A DNA stretch of 64,000 nucleotides from Acinetobacter sp. WCHA55 (GTDB taxonomy: Bacteria; Pseudomonadota; Gammaproteobacteria; Pseudomonadales; Moraxellaceae): positions 2,294,001-2,358,000 of the forward strand of contig NZ_CP032286.1 in NCBI RefSeq assembly GCF_002165305.2, written 5' to 3'. The position numbers and the translations under genes were made by a program. Under the pieces are notes generated by a model. The model had not been told where the DNA came from. It saw only the letters and a program-made list of their open reading frames with translations, and did no database searches. Below are positions 39,264 to 50,211 of this stretch, piece after piece (position 1 is the stretch's first letter; each line of letters opens with the position of its first letter).

Positions 39264-39777
39264 AGGAGATCAATAAAATTTGAAAAGGAATAGATGAATT
39301 TTACAACTTTATCTGTCAAAAAAACAGTCAAGTACTGGTAATGCAGTCGACTGAATAATCAATATATTCCTCTAAGTTATTGTTTTAAATTAAATCATTT
39401 ATTTAGTAAATATTAGTTATAGATTTACTCAATAATAAAATAGCAATTTAATGCTGCATTTACAGCACGACCATAGTCTATATTTTTAAGTATTTTAAAA
39501 GACTAGCCAATTGAAAAACGCATCTTTTTGACTTGTAATCATCTACATCTTTCGCTCTTTTGCAAAATACGATCTGGTTTTAAATGATACGTTTTGTCCT
39601 GATCATCGCTTTTAGTAGATAGATTCAGTCATTAAACTCCGATATTTACTTTACATTCGTATTAGAACTGCGTAAAAATTTAGACTAGCGAAGTATGCTA
39701 ACCACTCAGATGAGTAGCAGCTTGCGTAATGGATTATTTTGCTGAACCCTTTCTTGTTCAGCGTTTTGGAGAGTCAA
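39264..39777. other. Intergenic region between apt and rubA
   Basis: About 510 AT-rich bases between divergent genes, holding both promoters. I see no gene, repeat or defined operator. Confidence 0.55.
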
Positions 39778-39942
39778 ATGAAGAAGTATCAATGCATCGT
39801 TTGTGGATGGATTTATGACGAAGCAGAAGGTTGGCCGCAAGATGGCATCGTGGCTGGAACAAAATGGGACGATATCCCTGACGATTGGACTTGCCCAGAT
39901 TGTGGCGTTTCAAAAATCGATTTTGAAATGGTTGAAATTTAA
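39778..39942 (+). CDS. rubA: Rubredoxin
   Basis: A 54-residue single-iron electron carrier that passes electrons from rubredoxin reductase to alkane hydroxylase. The iron ligands are C6-I-V-C9-G and C39-P-D-C42-G, with [10 protein letters not shown] between. ATG 39778 follows GGAGAG; the frame opens 13 codons earlier without a ribosome site. It leads the rubA-rubB-estB-oxyR cluster known from Acinetobacter baylyi. Confidence 0.97.
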   Translation: MKKYQCIVCGWIYDEAEGWPQDGIVAGTKWDDIPDDWTCPDCGVSKIDFEMVEI

Positions 39943-39953
39943 TTCATAGTGTT

Positions 39954-39980
39954 AAAGACCATGCAGTATGGTCTTTTTTT
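39954..39980 (+). terminator. Terminator-like hairpin between rubA and rubB
   Basis: AAAGACCAT/ATGGTCTTT around a small loop, followed by a T-run. It lies inside the gene cluster and could attenuate or partly end rubA transcripts. Confidence 0.75.
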
Positions 39981-40010
39981 ACGTCTTTAAAATAATCTCT
40001 GGAGAACCTT

Positions 40011-41189
40011 ATGCATCCCATCGTCATCATTGGCTCAGGTATGGCAGGCTATGCTGTAGCACGTGAATTTCGTAAGCTGAACCCTGAACAAGAGCTGCTT
40101 ATGCTATGTGCAGATGATGCGACTAACTATGCCAAACCAACGTTGTCCAATGCCTTTGTTGCCAACAAAGCGCCTGAACAAATTGCTTTGGGTGATGCAG
40201 AGAAAATGGCAACACAACTGAAAATGCAGATTGCCACGCATACTTGGGTGAAAGAGATTCATGCTGAACAACAGCTGTTAACCGTTATAAAAGATGGCGC
40301 TGAATCTACCCAGCCCTACTCTCAATTGGTTTTAGCGGTAGGTGCAAACCCAATTCGCTTAGCGATTGCGGGCGATGGAAGCAATGACATTCAAGTTGTA
40401 AACAATCTTGACGACTATAAAACCTTCCGTGCACAACTTGATAAACGTGCAGATAAACGTGTAGTCATTTTAGGTGCAGGTCTTATCGGTTGCGAATTTG
40501 CCAATGATTTACAACATACAGGCCATCAAGCTACCGTCATCGACTTAGCAAACCAACCTTTGGGCCGTTTATTGCCAGCGCATGTTTCGAGTGCTTTTAA
40601 AGAAAACCTTGAAGCAACGGGTATTCATTTTGTCCTTGGCACCACAGTTGAAAAAGTTTCAAAAATTGAAAATGGTGACTATGTAGTGACCTTGGCCAAT
40701 GGTCAGTCTTTGGTCGCAGATGTAGTCTTATCTGCCATTGGCTTACAACCGAGCATTTCTCTGGCAAAAGAAGCGGATATTCAAACCAGTCGTGGTATTT
40801 TGACCAACGCACAACTTGAGACTAATCAGTCAAATATCTACGCCGTCGGAGATTGTGCTGAGGTCAATGGACTCTTGCTACCTTATGTCATGCCGATCAT
40901 GCAGCAAGCACGTGCTTTAGCGAAAACCTTAAATGGCGAAACCACTGCGGTGCATTACCCTGCTATGCCTGTAGCGGTTAAAACGCCCGCTGCGCCACTC
41001 ACTGTTTTACCTGCACCAATTGATGCAGAGGTAAACTGGGAAACTGAAGAGTTAGACGATGGCATGATTGCCAAAGCCTTAGACAGTCAAGGTACTCTTC
41101 GTGGCTTCGTATTGCTCGGCGCAACTGCAGCAAAACAACGTTTAGCATTAACAAAACTGGTTCCAGACTTGATTCCAGCACAGGTTTAG
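40011..41189 (+). CDS. rubB: Rubredoxin-NAD(+) reductase
   Basis: A 392-residue flavoprotein that reduces rubredoxin with NADH. The FAD fold IVIIGSGMAGYAVAREF is at residues 4-20, and the NADH fold VVILGAGLIGCEFA near 150. The second FAD motif YAVGDCAEV is near residue 280. TGGAG lies before ATG 40011. It fits the alkane-oxidation electron chain with RubA. Confidence 0.96.
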   Translation: MHPIVIIGSGMAGYAVAREFRKLNPEQELLMLCADDATNYAKPTLSNAFVANKAPEQIALGDAEKMATQLKMQIATHTWVKEIHAEQQLLTVIKDGAESTQPYSQLVLAVGANPIRLAIAGDGSNDIQVVNNLDDYKTFRAQLDKRADKRVVILGAGLIGCEFANDLQHTGHQATVIDLANQPLGRLLPAHVSSAFKENLEATGIHFVLGTTVEKVSKIENGDYVVTLANGQSLVADVVLSAIGLQPSISLAKEADIQTSRGILTNAQLETNQSNIYAVGDCAEVNGLLLPYVMPIMQQARALAKTLNGETTAVHYPAMPVAVKTPAAPLTVLPAPIDAEVNWETEELDDGMIAKALDSQGTLRGFVLLGATAAKQRLALTKLVPDLIPAQV

Positions 41190-41199
41190 AGTTTAAATA

Positions 41200-41229
41200 A
41201 AAGGACATTTATAACAATAGATGTCCTTT
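41200..41229 (+). other. Hairpin between rubB and estB
   Basis: AAAGGACAT/ATGTCCTTT with a 12-base loop and no real T-run after it. It may stabilise the 3' end of a processed transcript or act as a weak terminator. Confidence 0.5.
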
Positions 41230-41246
41230 ATGTGAGGATTACAATA

Positions 41247-42185
41247 ATGAACAGCGCACTACAATATAATCTTTCACCCTATACCTCTTTCATGCGCGAA
41301 ACTAAAGTCGACTTAGGCAATGGTATTGAACTCCATGTGGAAATCGGTGGCGAAGACCATCATCCGACTATTGTTTTAATCATGGGTTTAGGAGCACAGC
41401 TGTTATTTTGGCCTGATTTCTTCTGTAAATCTCTGATTGATCAAGGGTTTCGTATTATTCGTTTTGACAACCGTGATATTGGCTTATCTTCAAAAATTAG
41501 ACATCAAGGGCCACGCTTAAATACCCTCAAACTAATGGGACGTTTTGCTTTAGGTTTAGATAACCGTGGTGCACCTTATGACTTATACGACATGGCTGAT
41601 GATGTGGCACTGCTTTTAGACCGTTTAGGTTTGGATGAAAGCTATGTGATTGGCGCATCCATGGGCGGTATGATTGGACAAATTCTAGCAGCGCGTCATC
41701 CACAAAAAGTCAAAAAGCTCGGCCTGATGTTCACCAGTAACAATCAACCTTTACTGCCACCACCTTTTCCAAAGCAACTCTTTAGTCTAATTGGTCGACC
41801 TGAATCGACCGATGAAGAAGGAATTGTCAGTCACTCTTTGAAAGTGTTTAAGCTTATTGGCTCACCTGATTATCACAATCCAATCGAGTCAATTCAGACT
41901 TCTCGCAAATTATATCGCCGAAGTTATTACCCTGCGGGTGTACTTCAACAGTTTTTAGCAATATTATGTACAGGTTCTTTATTGCAACTGGACAAACAGA
42001 TTCAACAGCCGACCCTTGTGGTGCACGGTTCGCGAGACCGTTTACTCCCGCCTAGTCACGGAAAGGCCGTTGCGAAGGCAATTATGGGCGCTAAATTTGA
42101 ATTAATTGATGGAATGGGGCATGATATCCCACCGCACTTCATTCCAAATCTTAGCGAATTATTTGCACAACACTTTAAATCATAA
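41247..42185 (+). CDS. estB: Alpha/beta-hydrolase esterase
   Basis: A 312-residue alpha/beta hydrolase. The nucleophile elbow is G136-A-S138-M-G140, the oxyanion segment LIMGLGAQ, and the catalytic His sits in GMGHDIP near the C-terminus. GAGG lies nine bases before ATG 41247; the frame begins at 41232. Its position between rubB and oxyR matches estB of A. baylyi. Its physiological ester is not known. Confidence 0.9.
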   Translation: MNSALQYNLSPYTSFMRETKVDLGNGIELHVEIGGEDHHPTIVLIMGLGAQLLFWPDFFCKSLIDQGFRIIRFDNRDIGLSSKIRHQGPRLNTLKLMGRFALGLDNRGAPYDLYDMADDVALLLDRLGLDESYVIGASMGGMIGQILAARHPQKVKKLGLMFTSNNQPLLPPPFPKQLFSLIGRPESTDEEGIVSHSLKVFKLIGSPDYHNPIESIQTSRKLYRRSYYPAGVLQQFLAILCTGSLLQLDKQIQQPTLVVHGSRDRLLPPSHGKAVAKAIMGAKFELIDGMGHDIPPHFIPNLSELFAQHFKS

Positions 42186-42198
42186 TCATTAGGACACT

Positions 42199-43101
42199 AT
42201 GGCTGCATTACCATCCTTAAGACAGCTGTCATATCTCGTTACACTGTCAGAAACGCTGCATTTTACTGAAGCTGCACGCCGTTCATTTGTAACCCAATCG
42301 ACTTTGTCGGGCGGGATTATGGAACTTGAACGCCTACTCGGTGGCGTACTTGTAGAGCGTGATCGCCAAAATGTGCGCTTAACTCCTCTAGGCGAGCAAG
42401 TCGTTGCTCGTGCTCGTGTTCTACTGGCAGATGCTCAAGACCTGATGCGTTTAAGTCGAGAAATGAGTGAGCCTTTAACGGGTGATTTACATCTAGGTGT
42501 TATTCCAACTATTGCGCCATTTATTCTGGCGCAATTGTTAGATGAAGTGCATAAGCAACTCCCTAAAATTCAACTACATTTGCACGAAGCGCAAAGTGAG
42601 AAAATTGTAGAAAAACTTGAACATGGCAATTTAGACATGGTCGTTTTGGCTCTACCTTTTGATACTCGTGGCTTAAAAGTTGCTGAAGTCGCAAAAGAAA
42701 GTTTGTTTTTGGTCTGTAATAAATCAGATATCGCAAGCCAAGCCAAATCGCTGGATGACTTAGACCTTTCGCGTTTAATGTTGCTTGAAGAAGGCCACTG
42801 CTTACGTGACCACACTTTAAGTGCTTGCCCCATTGGTGAACGTAAGAATGACCATCGTTTAAAAGCAAGTTCTTTACCGACCCTTGTAGAAATGGTATCG
42901 GCTGACCTTGGTTTTACCTTATTACCAGAAATCGCAATTCATACCAATATGATTAAAGCGAATCCAGATTTGATGGTTAAACAAATTGAAGCTGCTCCAA
43001 GCCGCATATTGGCTTTGGTAACACGTAAAAGCACCCCACTACAAAGCGAATTTGATGTGCTATTACAAATCCTGCAAAAAATTACTCAAGATCTGCACTA
43101 A
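42199..43101 (+). CDS. oxyR: Peroxide-sensing LysR-type regulator OxyR
   Basis: A 300-residue LysR regulator activated by H2O2. The N-terminal winged helix contains HFTEAARRSFVTQSTLSGGI. The redox pair is C201 and C210 in GHCLRDHTLSAC, with the same nine-residue spacing as E. coli Cys199-Cys208. It is the last gene of the rub cluster, 13 bases after estB. Confidence 0.96.
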   Translation: MAALPSLRQLSYLVTLSETLHFTEAARRSFVTQSTLSGGIMELERLLGGVLVERDRQNVRLTPLGEQVVARARVLLADAQDLMRLSREMSEPLTGDLHLGVIPTIAPFILAQLLDEVHKQLPKIQLHLHEAQSEKIVEKLEHGNLDMVVLALPFDTRGLKVAEVAKESLFLVCNKSDIASQAKSLDDLDLSRLMLLEEGHCLRDHTLSACPIGERKNDHRLKASSLPTLVEMVSADLGFTLLPEIAIHTNMIKANPDLMVKQIEAAPSRILALVTRKSTPLQSEFDVLLQILQKITQDLH

Positions 43102-43117
43102 GCTTATTTTAGTGCAT

Positions 43118-43147
43118 AAAAAAGGAGTCAAACATGACTCCTTTTTT
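43118..43147 (+). terminator. oxyR terminator
   Basis: AAAAGGAGTCA/TGACTCCTTTT around AACA with T-run. Confidence 0.9.
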
Positions 43148-43187
43148 ATGCCTGAATCTTTTGTAGACTCAAGCACAATCCCTAAAG

Positions 43188-45272
43188 TTATTTAATCACA
43201 TCTAGCAAATAACGCTGTGCATTATGCTCAGTTTCGCCTTCTGCAGGTGTCGCACGAAGCCATGTTCCATCACCCTGTAATAACCAAGCTTGTTGATTAT
43301 CCTGCAAATAAGTCAACAACCCTTGCTGATAAATACGTTTCTTCAAAGCTGGATCTTCAATTGGGAAACAGGCCTCAACACGATTAAATAGATTTCGATC
43401 CATCCAATCAGCACTCGAACCATAAATACGCGCATCGCCATTATTACTAAAATAGAAAACACGGGTATGTTCTAAGAAACGCCCAACGATCGAACGTACA
43501 CGAATATTTTCCGAAAGCCCCAGCAAGCCTGGGCGTAGACAACAAATTGAACGAATAATGAGATCAATTTGTACACCTGCCTGCGATGCCTCATACAGCT
43601 TATTGATCAGTTGCACCTCAGTTAGTGCATTCACTTTCACGATAATCTGCGCTTTCTTACCTGCTTTCGCATTGGCAATTTCATCATCAATAAAGTTAAT
43701 CAGTTGAGTATGGAGCGTAAACGGTGCATGGAGTAGCTTTTTCAGCTTCGCCATTTTCCCCATACCTGTCAATTCTTGGAAAATACGATGTACATCTTCA
43801 CACAACTCTTTATCGGTTGTGAGCAAACCATAGTCGGTATAAATTCGTGCATTACCCGCATGGTAGTTACCCGTTCCCAAGTGCACATAACGAACGAGTT
43901 TATTATTTTCACGGCGTACCACAAGAATCATTTTGGCATGAGTTTTATAACCTACAATACCGTAAACAACCACTGCGCCAGCTTCTTGTAGCACATTTGC
44001 CACTTCAATATTTGATTCTTCATCAAAACGCGCACGTAGTTCAATCACCGCGGTAACTTCTTTACCATTACGCGCTGCTTCTGCTAGAACTTGTACAATT
44101 TCAGAGTCTGCACCACTGCGGTAGAGAGTTTGCTTAATCGCCAACACTTGTGGGTCACGTGCCGCTTCACGCAACAAGTTAATCACAGGTGCGAAAGATT
44201 CAAACGGATGATGTAATAAAATATCCTGCTTCTGCATGGCGGAGAACATGCTTTCCGACTTTTTCAGCACTTTAGGAATAACTGGAATATGCGCGTCATA
44301 ACGTAGATGTGGGCGTTTAAAATTGGACAATAAACGCGCCAAGTTCACAGGTCCTTCGACTTTATACAACTGCTCTTGATGCAGATCAAATTCATCTAGC
44401 AAGTAGTTATAAATATGTTCTGGACAGTTTTGGGTAACTTCCAAACGTACCGCACGTCCGAAACGACGTGAACTTAACTCACCTTTCAGTGCTTTGGCTA
44501 AGTCTTCCACATCTTCATTAAGCGCTAAATCAGCATTCCGTGTGACACGGAACTGATAACAGCCAGTTGCGGTCATCCCTGGGAACAAGTCAGAAACATG
44601 CTCATGGATAATCGCTGAAAGCATCACATGATGCTCTTTTCCACCTGTGAGTTCATCAGGTAAGCGCACCACACGTGGCAATGAACGTGGTGCAGGAACA
44701 ACGGCCAAATCAATCTGACGACCAAATGCGTCTTTCCCTTCCAAAGTCACAATAAAGTTGAGACTTTTATTCACTAAACGCGGAAATGGATGCGCAGGGT
44801 CAAGGCTAATCGGCGTTAAAACAGGTGCGACCTGTTCTTGGAAATATTTCTTCACCCATGAAGACTGTGCAGGTGTCAGTTCCCCACGGCGTAAGAAGCA
44901 AATGTCTTCCTCACGCAATTTTGGCAGAATTTCATCATTGAGAATACGATACTGACGCTCAATTGCGGCATGTGCGGTTTGGGAAATTTGGTCGAGGACT
45001 TGGCGCGGGGTTAAGCCATCGGGGCTACGGCTTTCATTACCCAGATTCAACTGTTCCATGACACCCGCAACACGAATTTCAAAGAACTCATCTAAGTTAC
45101 GTGAAAAAATCAGTAAGAAATTCATCCGTTCTAACAGCGGATGTAAAGGATCTACGGCTTGTTCCAATACACGTAAATGGAAATCTAATATCGATAACTC
45201 ACGGTTAATATAGCGATCGTTATACGCGTATTCAGGTTGTAGTATCGGAGATGTGCTTGCTGCCGTATTCAT
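43188..45272 (-). CDS. ppk: Polyphosphate kinase 1
   Basis: PPK1 makes polyphosphate from ATP at the inner face of the membrane. The 694-residue chain starts MNTAASTSP with AAAGG upstream; the frame extends to 45323. The autophosphorylated histidine is H445 in [10 protein letters not shown], and the second catalytic histidine is H602 in LEHTRVF. The N-terminal domain shows [19 protein letters not shown]. Confidence 0.97.
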   Translation of the reverse strand: MNTAASTSPILQPEYAYNDRYINRELSILDFHLRVLEQAVDPLHPLLERMNFLLIFSRNLDEFFEIRVAGVMEQLNLGNESRSPDGLTPRQVLDQISQTAHAAIERQYRILNDEILPKLREEDICFLRRGELTPAQSSWVKKYFQEQVAPVLTPISLDPAHPFPRLVNKSLNFIVTLEGKDAFGRQIDLAVVPAPRSLPRVVRLPDELTGGKEHHVMLSAIIHEHVSDLFPGMTATGCYQFRVTRNADLALNEDVEDLAKALKGELSSRRFGRAVRLEVTQNCPEHIYNYLLDEFDLHQEQLYKVEGPVNLARLLSNFKRPHLRYDAHIPVIPKVLKKSESMFSAMQKQDILLHHPFESFAPVINLLREAARDPQVLAIKQTLYRSGADSEIVQVLAEAARNGKEVTAVIELRARFDEESNIEVANVLQEAGAVVVYGIVGYKTHAKMILVVRRENNKLVRYVHLGTGNYHAGNARIYTDYGLLTTDKELCEDVHRIFQELTGMGKMAKLKKLLHAPFTLHTQLINFIDDEIANAKAGKKAQIIVKVNALTEVQLINKLYEASQAGVQIDLIIRSICCLRPGLLGLSENIRVRSIVGRFLEHTRVFYFSNNGDARIYGSSADWMDRNLFNRVEACFPIEDPALKKRIYQQGLLTYLQDNQQAWLLQGDGTWLRATPAEGETEHNAQRYLLDVIK

Positions 45273-45342
45273 AGCTAACCTTTGATTATTTGAATGCGTT
45301 TTATCATGATAAGTATGCTTCAATTTTGTGACAATTTCATAA

Positions 45343-45370
45343 AAAAAAGCCCATAAATTTGGGCTTTTTC
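45343..45370 (-). terminator. mtgA terminator
   Basis: AAAAAGCCCA/TGGGCTTTTT with a short loop, T-run on the minus strand, just past mtgA. Confidence 0.85.
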
Positions 45371-45382
45371 ACATCAATCAAA

Positions 45383-46057
45383 TTAAGGGATATCGCTATA
45401 GCGCATATACTTTCGAATCATGCGCTCACGGTTTTGCAACTTACGGTCATTTTGATGGTCTTGGTAGTATTTCGGATTGGGCAAAATAGCCGCTAAAAAG
45501 ACCGCCTGCTCTCGGCTTAAGCTACGTGAACTTTTACCAAAGTAGTGTTGGGTAGCCGCTTCGATGCCATAAATATTATCGCCAAACTCTACCGAGTTCA
45601 GATATACCTCTAATATGCGTTCTTTGCTCCACATCCGCTCCATCATCCACGTTGCAACAGCTTCTTGACCTTTTCGAATGAATGAACGCTTGTTATATAA
45701 AAATAAGTTTTTGGCCAATTGCTGAGAAATTGTTGAACCACCGGCAACAACTTTGCCCGTGTCATTATTACGTTCAAGTGCTGCTTGAATCCCGTCCCAG
45801 TCAAAACCATGATGTTGCATAAATTTGCCGTCTTCAGCCGCAACAATGGCCTTTTTCATGTATTCACTGATCTCATCATAATCACGCCATTCGTGTTGAA
45901 TGGGTTTAGACGGCTCAGACCAATAATCAATCCGCATAAACATGGTGGTTTCCACTGGCTTGTAACGCCACCACGCGAGGCTTGCAAAAATCCACAACTG
46001 TACCAAAAGCACGAAGCTGATAACGACTAACAAACTACGAACAATAAAAACTTTCAT
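45383..46057 (-). CDS. mtgA: Monofunctional peptidoglycan glycosyltransferase
   Basis: A 224-residue GT51 enzyme that polymerises lipid II into glycan strands. One membrane helix ([19 protein letters not shown]) anchors the catalytic domain. Catalytic Glu75 lies in [18 protein letters not shown], followed by [15 protein letters not shown] and [14 protein letters not shown]. There is no transpeptidase domain. It is divergent from the rhomboid gene. Confidence 0.96.
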   Translation of the reverse strand: MKVFIVRSLLVVISFVLLVQLWIFASLAWWRYKPVETTMFMRIDYWSEPSKPIQHEWRDYDEISEYMKKAIVAAEDGKFMQHHGFDWDGIQAALERNNDTGKVVAGGSTISQQLAKNLFLYNKRSFIRKGQEAVATWMMERMWSKERILEVYLNSVEFGDNIYGIEAATQHYFGKSSRSLSREQAVFLAAILPNPKYYQDHQNDRKLQNRERMIRKYMRYSDIP

Positions 46058-46134
46058 GCCAGTGGCTTACTCCAAAAATCATTTTTATTCATGCTAAGCT
46101 TGGGCAAATATAGCAAAATTTTAGCAAGAATAGC

Positions 46135-46950
46135 ATGACCGAGCTTACACCTCCGCAAATCAAAACAAAATTCGACGTGCATTTATGGCGGATTACCGCC
46201 CTCATTATTACCATCAATGTTGGATTGTTTTTTTGGCAAGTCCTGCATGGCATGGATGTCAGCAATCCAAGCACGGCGGATGCCATCCGCTGGGGAGCAG
46301 ACTATGCACCACTTACCTTCTTGGCTGAACCGATACGTTTATTGAGCAGTATGTTCTTTCATTTTGGCTTGGTTCACCTGATGTTAAACATGTGGGCGCT
46401 GTATATTTTTGGCAGTGTGCTGGAACAAATGTTTGGGCGTGTCTATTTTCTTGCGCTATATGTTCTTGCTGGTCTCATGGGGAGCTTGCTCAGTGGTTAT
46501 ATTGCCATTCAAGACAGTTATGAACTAATTCGTATGGGTTTAGCAAATCCTGAACTCTTGCCGCGTGTCGGTGCAGGGGCTTCAGGTGCCGTCATGGGGT
46601 TGGGTGCAGCACTGACTGTTCTATCACTACTGCCAATGCTCCCACAGCAACGTTTTATTTTAGATAAAAAGACTTTACTCATTGTGATGGGAATCAACTT
46701 AGCCATGGGCTTTATGATTACAGGGATTAACAATGCCGCACATATTGGCGGCATGTTGATGGGTGCTGTTTTGGCGGCACTTTGGTATCTCTCCCAAAAG
46801 ACACAACAGCGTTGGATTATGCCACTGAGCCTTGTTCTGGCGACCTTCGGCTCGTATTGGTTTTACTTACACTGCCAAAACCTGATAACCCACATTCAGC
46901 CCCTATGGTCTGAAGTATTAATGATGATGCGCCAACAACTCAATTTCTAA
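46135..46950 (+). CDS. Rhomboid-family intramembrane serine protease
   Basis: A 271-residue membrane protease with about seven helices. The catalytic dyad is S150 in GAGASGAV and H203 in NNAAHIGG. The conserved H81 and N85 lie in HLMLNMWALY. It has an insert of about 30 residues before the catalytic serine. The substrate is unknown. It is one of two rhomboids in the window. Confidence 0.93.
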   Translation: MTELTPPQIKTKFDVHLWRITALIITINVGLFFWQVLHGMDVSNPSTADAIRWGADYAPLTFLAEPIRLLSSMFFHFGLVHLMLNMWALYIFGSVLEQMFGRVYFLALYVLAGLMGSLLSGYIAIQDSYELIRMGLANPELLPRVGAGASGAVMGLGAALTVLSLLPMLPQQRFILDKKTLLIVMGINLAMGFMITGINNAAHIGGMLMGAVLAALWYLSQKTQQRWIMPLSLVLATFGSYWFYLHCQNLITHIQPLWSEVLMMMRQQLNF

Positions 46951-46980
46951 AATTCAATTCTTCACGCATTAAGAGGTCAA

Positions 46981-49470
46981 TCACGATTGATTGATCTCTC
47001 TCAAACTTTGTAAGGGTGGAATATCACTCAAATAACTTAAGCGATAGCGCCCAATCAACGCACAAAGTACAGTCATAAAGAGCGGTAAAATGAGCCAGAT
47101 TTCCCAGTGTGGCTGAATGGCTAAGCCCATGCGATAACATGCGACCGCACTTATCGCTTCAGCAAACAAACAAGAAACCACACCCGCCATAAAACCAATA
47201 AAGCCAATTTCTAAGCTAAGCATAGTTTTAAGTTTTTGCTTGCCCCCCCCAAATGAGCGCAACAATGCGACTTCACGTTTACGCTCATCCATAAGTAAGT
47301 TCAGGCAAGCAATTAAAACCAAAATGCCCGAAATGCTCACTAAAACTGCAAGGATCGTGACAATCTGTACCAGTACCGTCACGATGCGCTTAATTTCATC
47401 TAAAATTAAACTGACATCAATAAAGACGGTATTGGAAAATTGTTGAATGATACTGACCAATTTTGCTTTGTCTGACGCAGGCACATAGAAACTGCCCAAA
47501 TAACTGCCCGCATTTTCATCCATAGTTTGGGGCGCAAAAATAAAGAAGAAGTTTGGGCTAAAACTTTCCCATTCTACAGTTCGTAAGTTTGCTACTTTGG
47601 CATGAATGACACCCTCAGGTAAGCTAAAGGTCAGTTGATCCCCCACTTTTATCCCAAGCTCTGTTGCGGTATTAGCTTCTACTGAAACTTGTCCTTTTGC
47701 TGTGAGTTTTGATACTCCAGAGACAATCACATTGTCTTTAGGATAACGGTCTGCTTGAGTCAAATTTAATTCACGGCGTAAGGAATTATTTTGCTTCACC
47801 AAATCCTTAGCAAAAGGCTGTCCATTTTTGGCAATCAGCCTGCCACGAATGTTGGGATAGAGCGGCGTACTGTTCCAATGGTTTTGTTCAATTTTCGCTT
47901 TTAACTCAGGCATGTCAAAAGGCGGTAAACCATATACAAACTGATTCGGCGTTCCTACAGGAATTTGCTGTTGCCAACGCTCTAACAAATCGGTTCGTAG
48001 CACGGCTAAGACCGTAATTAAACTGAGTCCCAAAGCCAAAGCTGTAATCTGAAACGCAGTTTGGTAAGGCATGCGGACATAGGCAGAAACTGCATTTTTC
48101 AAGTTACGCAGGAACTTCAAACTCAGCCAGACCACAACATATAACACTGCACATAGAATGATAATTGCCCCAATCACCATGGCTGTCAGTACTATGTTTT
48201 CAGTCAGAACGATACTAAACAGTACCAGACTTGCCGTGCCTGTAAGTAACATCCAAAACATAGACGAAACTGATTTTTCTTGACTGCGAATGACACGGAT
48301 CGGTGGAGTATTCAACAGTTCCCAAAAACTAGGCAAGACAAAACCCAGTAGTACTACGACACTGGTCAACATGGCAATCGGAATCGGCCCGAGCAGCATA
48401 TCCCACGCTGAAAAAGCAATACTTAAGTGTGGTATCAGTTGTAACATCAACTGTAACAGGCCATAACCCAACCCCACTCCCACAACACTCCCGACCAGCA
48501 TAGCGAGCACGAACACTACACCCAACAAACTGAGATAAGCCCAGAGAATTTGTGACTTCGCCGCCCCCATACAGCGTAATAGCGCAATGTGATCTTGGTT
48601 TTGTTGCACAAAACGCTGACTGGTCAAAGCAATCGCAATTCCACACAGCAAAATCGTTAAGATATTCGCCAACTGCAAAAATGTGTCCAAATTTTCAATC
48701 GGTTTCATTAAACGGGTATTACCCTCACTGGCATTGCGTAAGCGTAAGCTGTTTTGTGCTTCTTCCGCATTAGGACTTTGAGCTGTCGCATTGATCTCTT
48801 CAGACGCTACATTTTGCTTCTTAAAATTTGCTTCAAACTGCTGAGTATTTTGTGCTGTCCCTGCCATCAGTAGACGATAGTCAATGCGACTACCGACTTG
48901 TATGGCATTGGTCTTGGCAATATCCGCTTCTGAAATAATCACCGTTGGCGAGAAACCAGAAAAACCTAACTCCTGATTGGAATCATGCTCAATCAAGCCT
49001 GTAATCTTAAACACGCCATCTGCAATATTGAGTTGATCTCCCAATTTGACCTGTAGCAAATCCAAAGCACGCCGACTCAACCACACTTCACCTGAAGCAA
49101 TATGCTTCGCAGCAGGCTGAATGCGTAACTCTCCACGCAGAGGGAAGGCTTTATCGATGGCTTTGACATTGACCATAACAAACTGATCATTAGTATATGC
49201 CATCGAACTAAAGACAGTGACTTCGGATTGTTTTAAATCAAGCGCTGTCGCTTGTGCTTTCCATTTCGGATCGAGCTTTTCACTGTCAGTTAGAACCAAA
49301 TCCCCTGCTAACATCTCAGCGGCTTGCAACGCTACGGCGTTTTGAATTTGTTCATTACTAAACTTGAGTGCAGTCGTGGCGCTGATCGCGAGAATCAACG
49401 CAATAATCAATAAATACACACCGCTACTTTTAAAACTTTGCTTCAGTAAGGGTTGAAATAGAGAATTCAT
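46981..49470 (-). CDS. ybbP: ABC transporter permease, FtsX/MacB-like (YbbP)
   Basis: An 829-residue permease with about ten membrane helices. The N-terminal helix and a large periplasmic domain precede a first FtsX domain (ANILTILLCGIAIALTSQRFVQQ). A second one lies near the C-terminus (LVSISGILVLIACLNLLMDERKREVALLRS). It pairs with the ATPase gene one base upstream. In E. coli ybbP-ybbA lies next to tesA, as here. A role in lipid or lipoprotein traffic is inferred. Confidence 0.92.
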   Translation of the reverse strand: MNSLFQPLLKQSFKSSGVYLLIIALILAISATTALKFSNEQIQNAVALQAAEMLAGDLVLTDSEKLDPKWKAQATALDLKQSEVTVFSSMAYTNDQFVMVNVKAIDKAFPLRGELRIQPAAKHIASGEVWLSRRALDLLQVKLGDQLNIADGVFKITGLIEHDSNQELGFSGFSPTVIISEADIAKTNAIQVGSRIDYRLLMAGTAQNTQQFEANFKKQNVASEEINATAQSPNAEEAQNSLRLRNASEGNTRLMKPIENLDTFLQLANILTILLCGIAIALTSQRFVQQNQDHIALLRCMGAAKSQILWAYLSLLGVVFVLAMLVGSVVGVGLGYGLLQLMLQLIPHLSIAFSAWDMLLGPIPIAMLTSVVVLLGFVLPSFWELLNTPPIRVIRSQEKSVSSMFWMLLTGTASLVLFSIVLTENIVLTAMVIGAIIILCAVLYVVVWLSLKFLRNLKNAVSAYVRMPYQTAFQITALALGLSLITVLAVLRTDLLERWQQQIPVGTPNQFVYGLPPFDMPELKAKIEQNHWNSTPLYPNIRGRLIAKNGQPFAKDLVKQNNSLRRELNLTQADRYPKDNVIVSGVSKLTAKGQVSVEANTATELGIKVGDQLTFSLPEGVIHAKVANLRTVEWESFSPNFFFIFAPQTMDENAGSYLGSFYVPASDKAKLVSIIQQFSNTVFIDVSLILDEIKRIVTVLVQIVTILAVLVSISGILVLIACLNLLMDERKREVALLRSFGGGKQKLKTMLSLEIGFIGFMAGVVSCLFAEAISAVACYRMGLAIQPHWEIWLILPLFMTVLCALIGRYRLSYLSDIPPLQSLREINQS

Positions 49471-49471
49471 T

Positions 49472-50200
49472 TTATCCTCCCGTTCGAGGATGTTCGATCA
49501 ACTGCCCATCGAGTAATTCAAAATGCCGTTGGCACTGCTCCGCAAGCGTATGGTCATGCGTCACTAAAATCAGGGTCGTACCCAACTCACGATTCAGTTG
49601 AAACAATAATTGCTCAATTTCTCGCGCAGTTTGACTGTCCAAATTTCCTGTTGGTTCATCGGCAAAAATAATTTTTGGCTCAGCAATCAGCGCACGAGCA
49701 ATTGCAACACGCTGTTGCTCCCCACCCGAAAGTACCTTTGGTGTTTGGGTGGCCTGTCGCTCTAATCCAACTTTTTGCAACAAACTCAAAGCGCGACGTT
49801 CAGCTTCTACAAAGTTAAATGATGGATGAAGCCGTGACGGCAGCATCACATTTTCAACAGCAGTCAGGTGTGGTAGCAGTTGAAAGGACTGAAACACAAA
49901 GCCAATATGTTTTAAACGCACCTGCGCCCGCTGTTCTTCATTGAGCTTGGAAATACTTTCACCACAAACGCTTAACTCACCACTGCTGGCCTGATCCAAA
50001 GTCGCCAATATACCAAGCAGTGTGGACTTTCCTGAACCTGAACGCCCTGTAATGGCCACTTGTTCACCTGCTGTGATACTCAGATTCAAATCTGAAAAAA
50101 TAGTGAGTTCTTTTTGTGGAAGTTTAATCTTTTGTGTCAGTTGCTGGGCAGAAATAATCACTTGTGGCATGATGTTTACATCACTATGAACTTGGGTCAT
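49472..50200 (-). CDS. ybbA: ABC transporter ATP-binding protein (YbbA)
   Basis: A 242-residue MacB/LolD-type ATPase. Walker [10 protein letters not shown] is at 52-60, the signature [15 protein letters not shown] near 157, and Walker [14 protein letters not shown] follows. The permease gene starts after one base. ATG 50200 follows GGGATG; an internal ATG at 50170 is the alternative. The start codon is only 11 bases from the divergent tesA start, so its promoter must lie inside tesA. Confidence 0.94.
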   Translation of the reverse strand: MTQVHSDVNIMPQVIISAQQLTQKIKLPQKELTIFSDLNLSITAGEQVAITGRSGSGKSTLLGILATLDQASSGELSVCGESISKLNEEQRAQVRLKHIGFVFQSFQLLPHLTAVENVMLPSRLHPSFNFVEAERRALSLLQKVGLERQATQTPKVLSGGEQQRVAIARALIAEPKIIFADEPTGNLDSQTAREIEQLLFQLNRELGTTLILVTHDHTLAEQCQRHFELLDGQLIEHPRTGG

Positions 50201-50211
50201 AACATCCCTAT

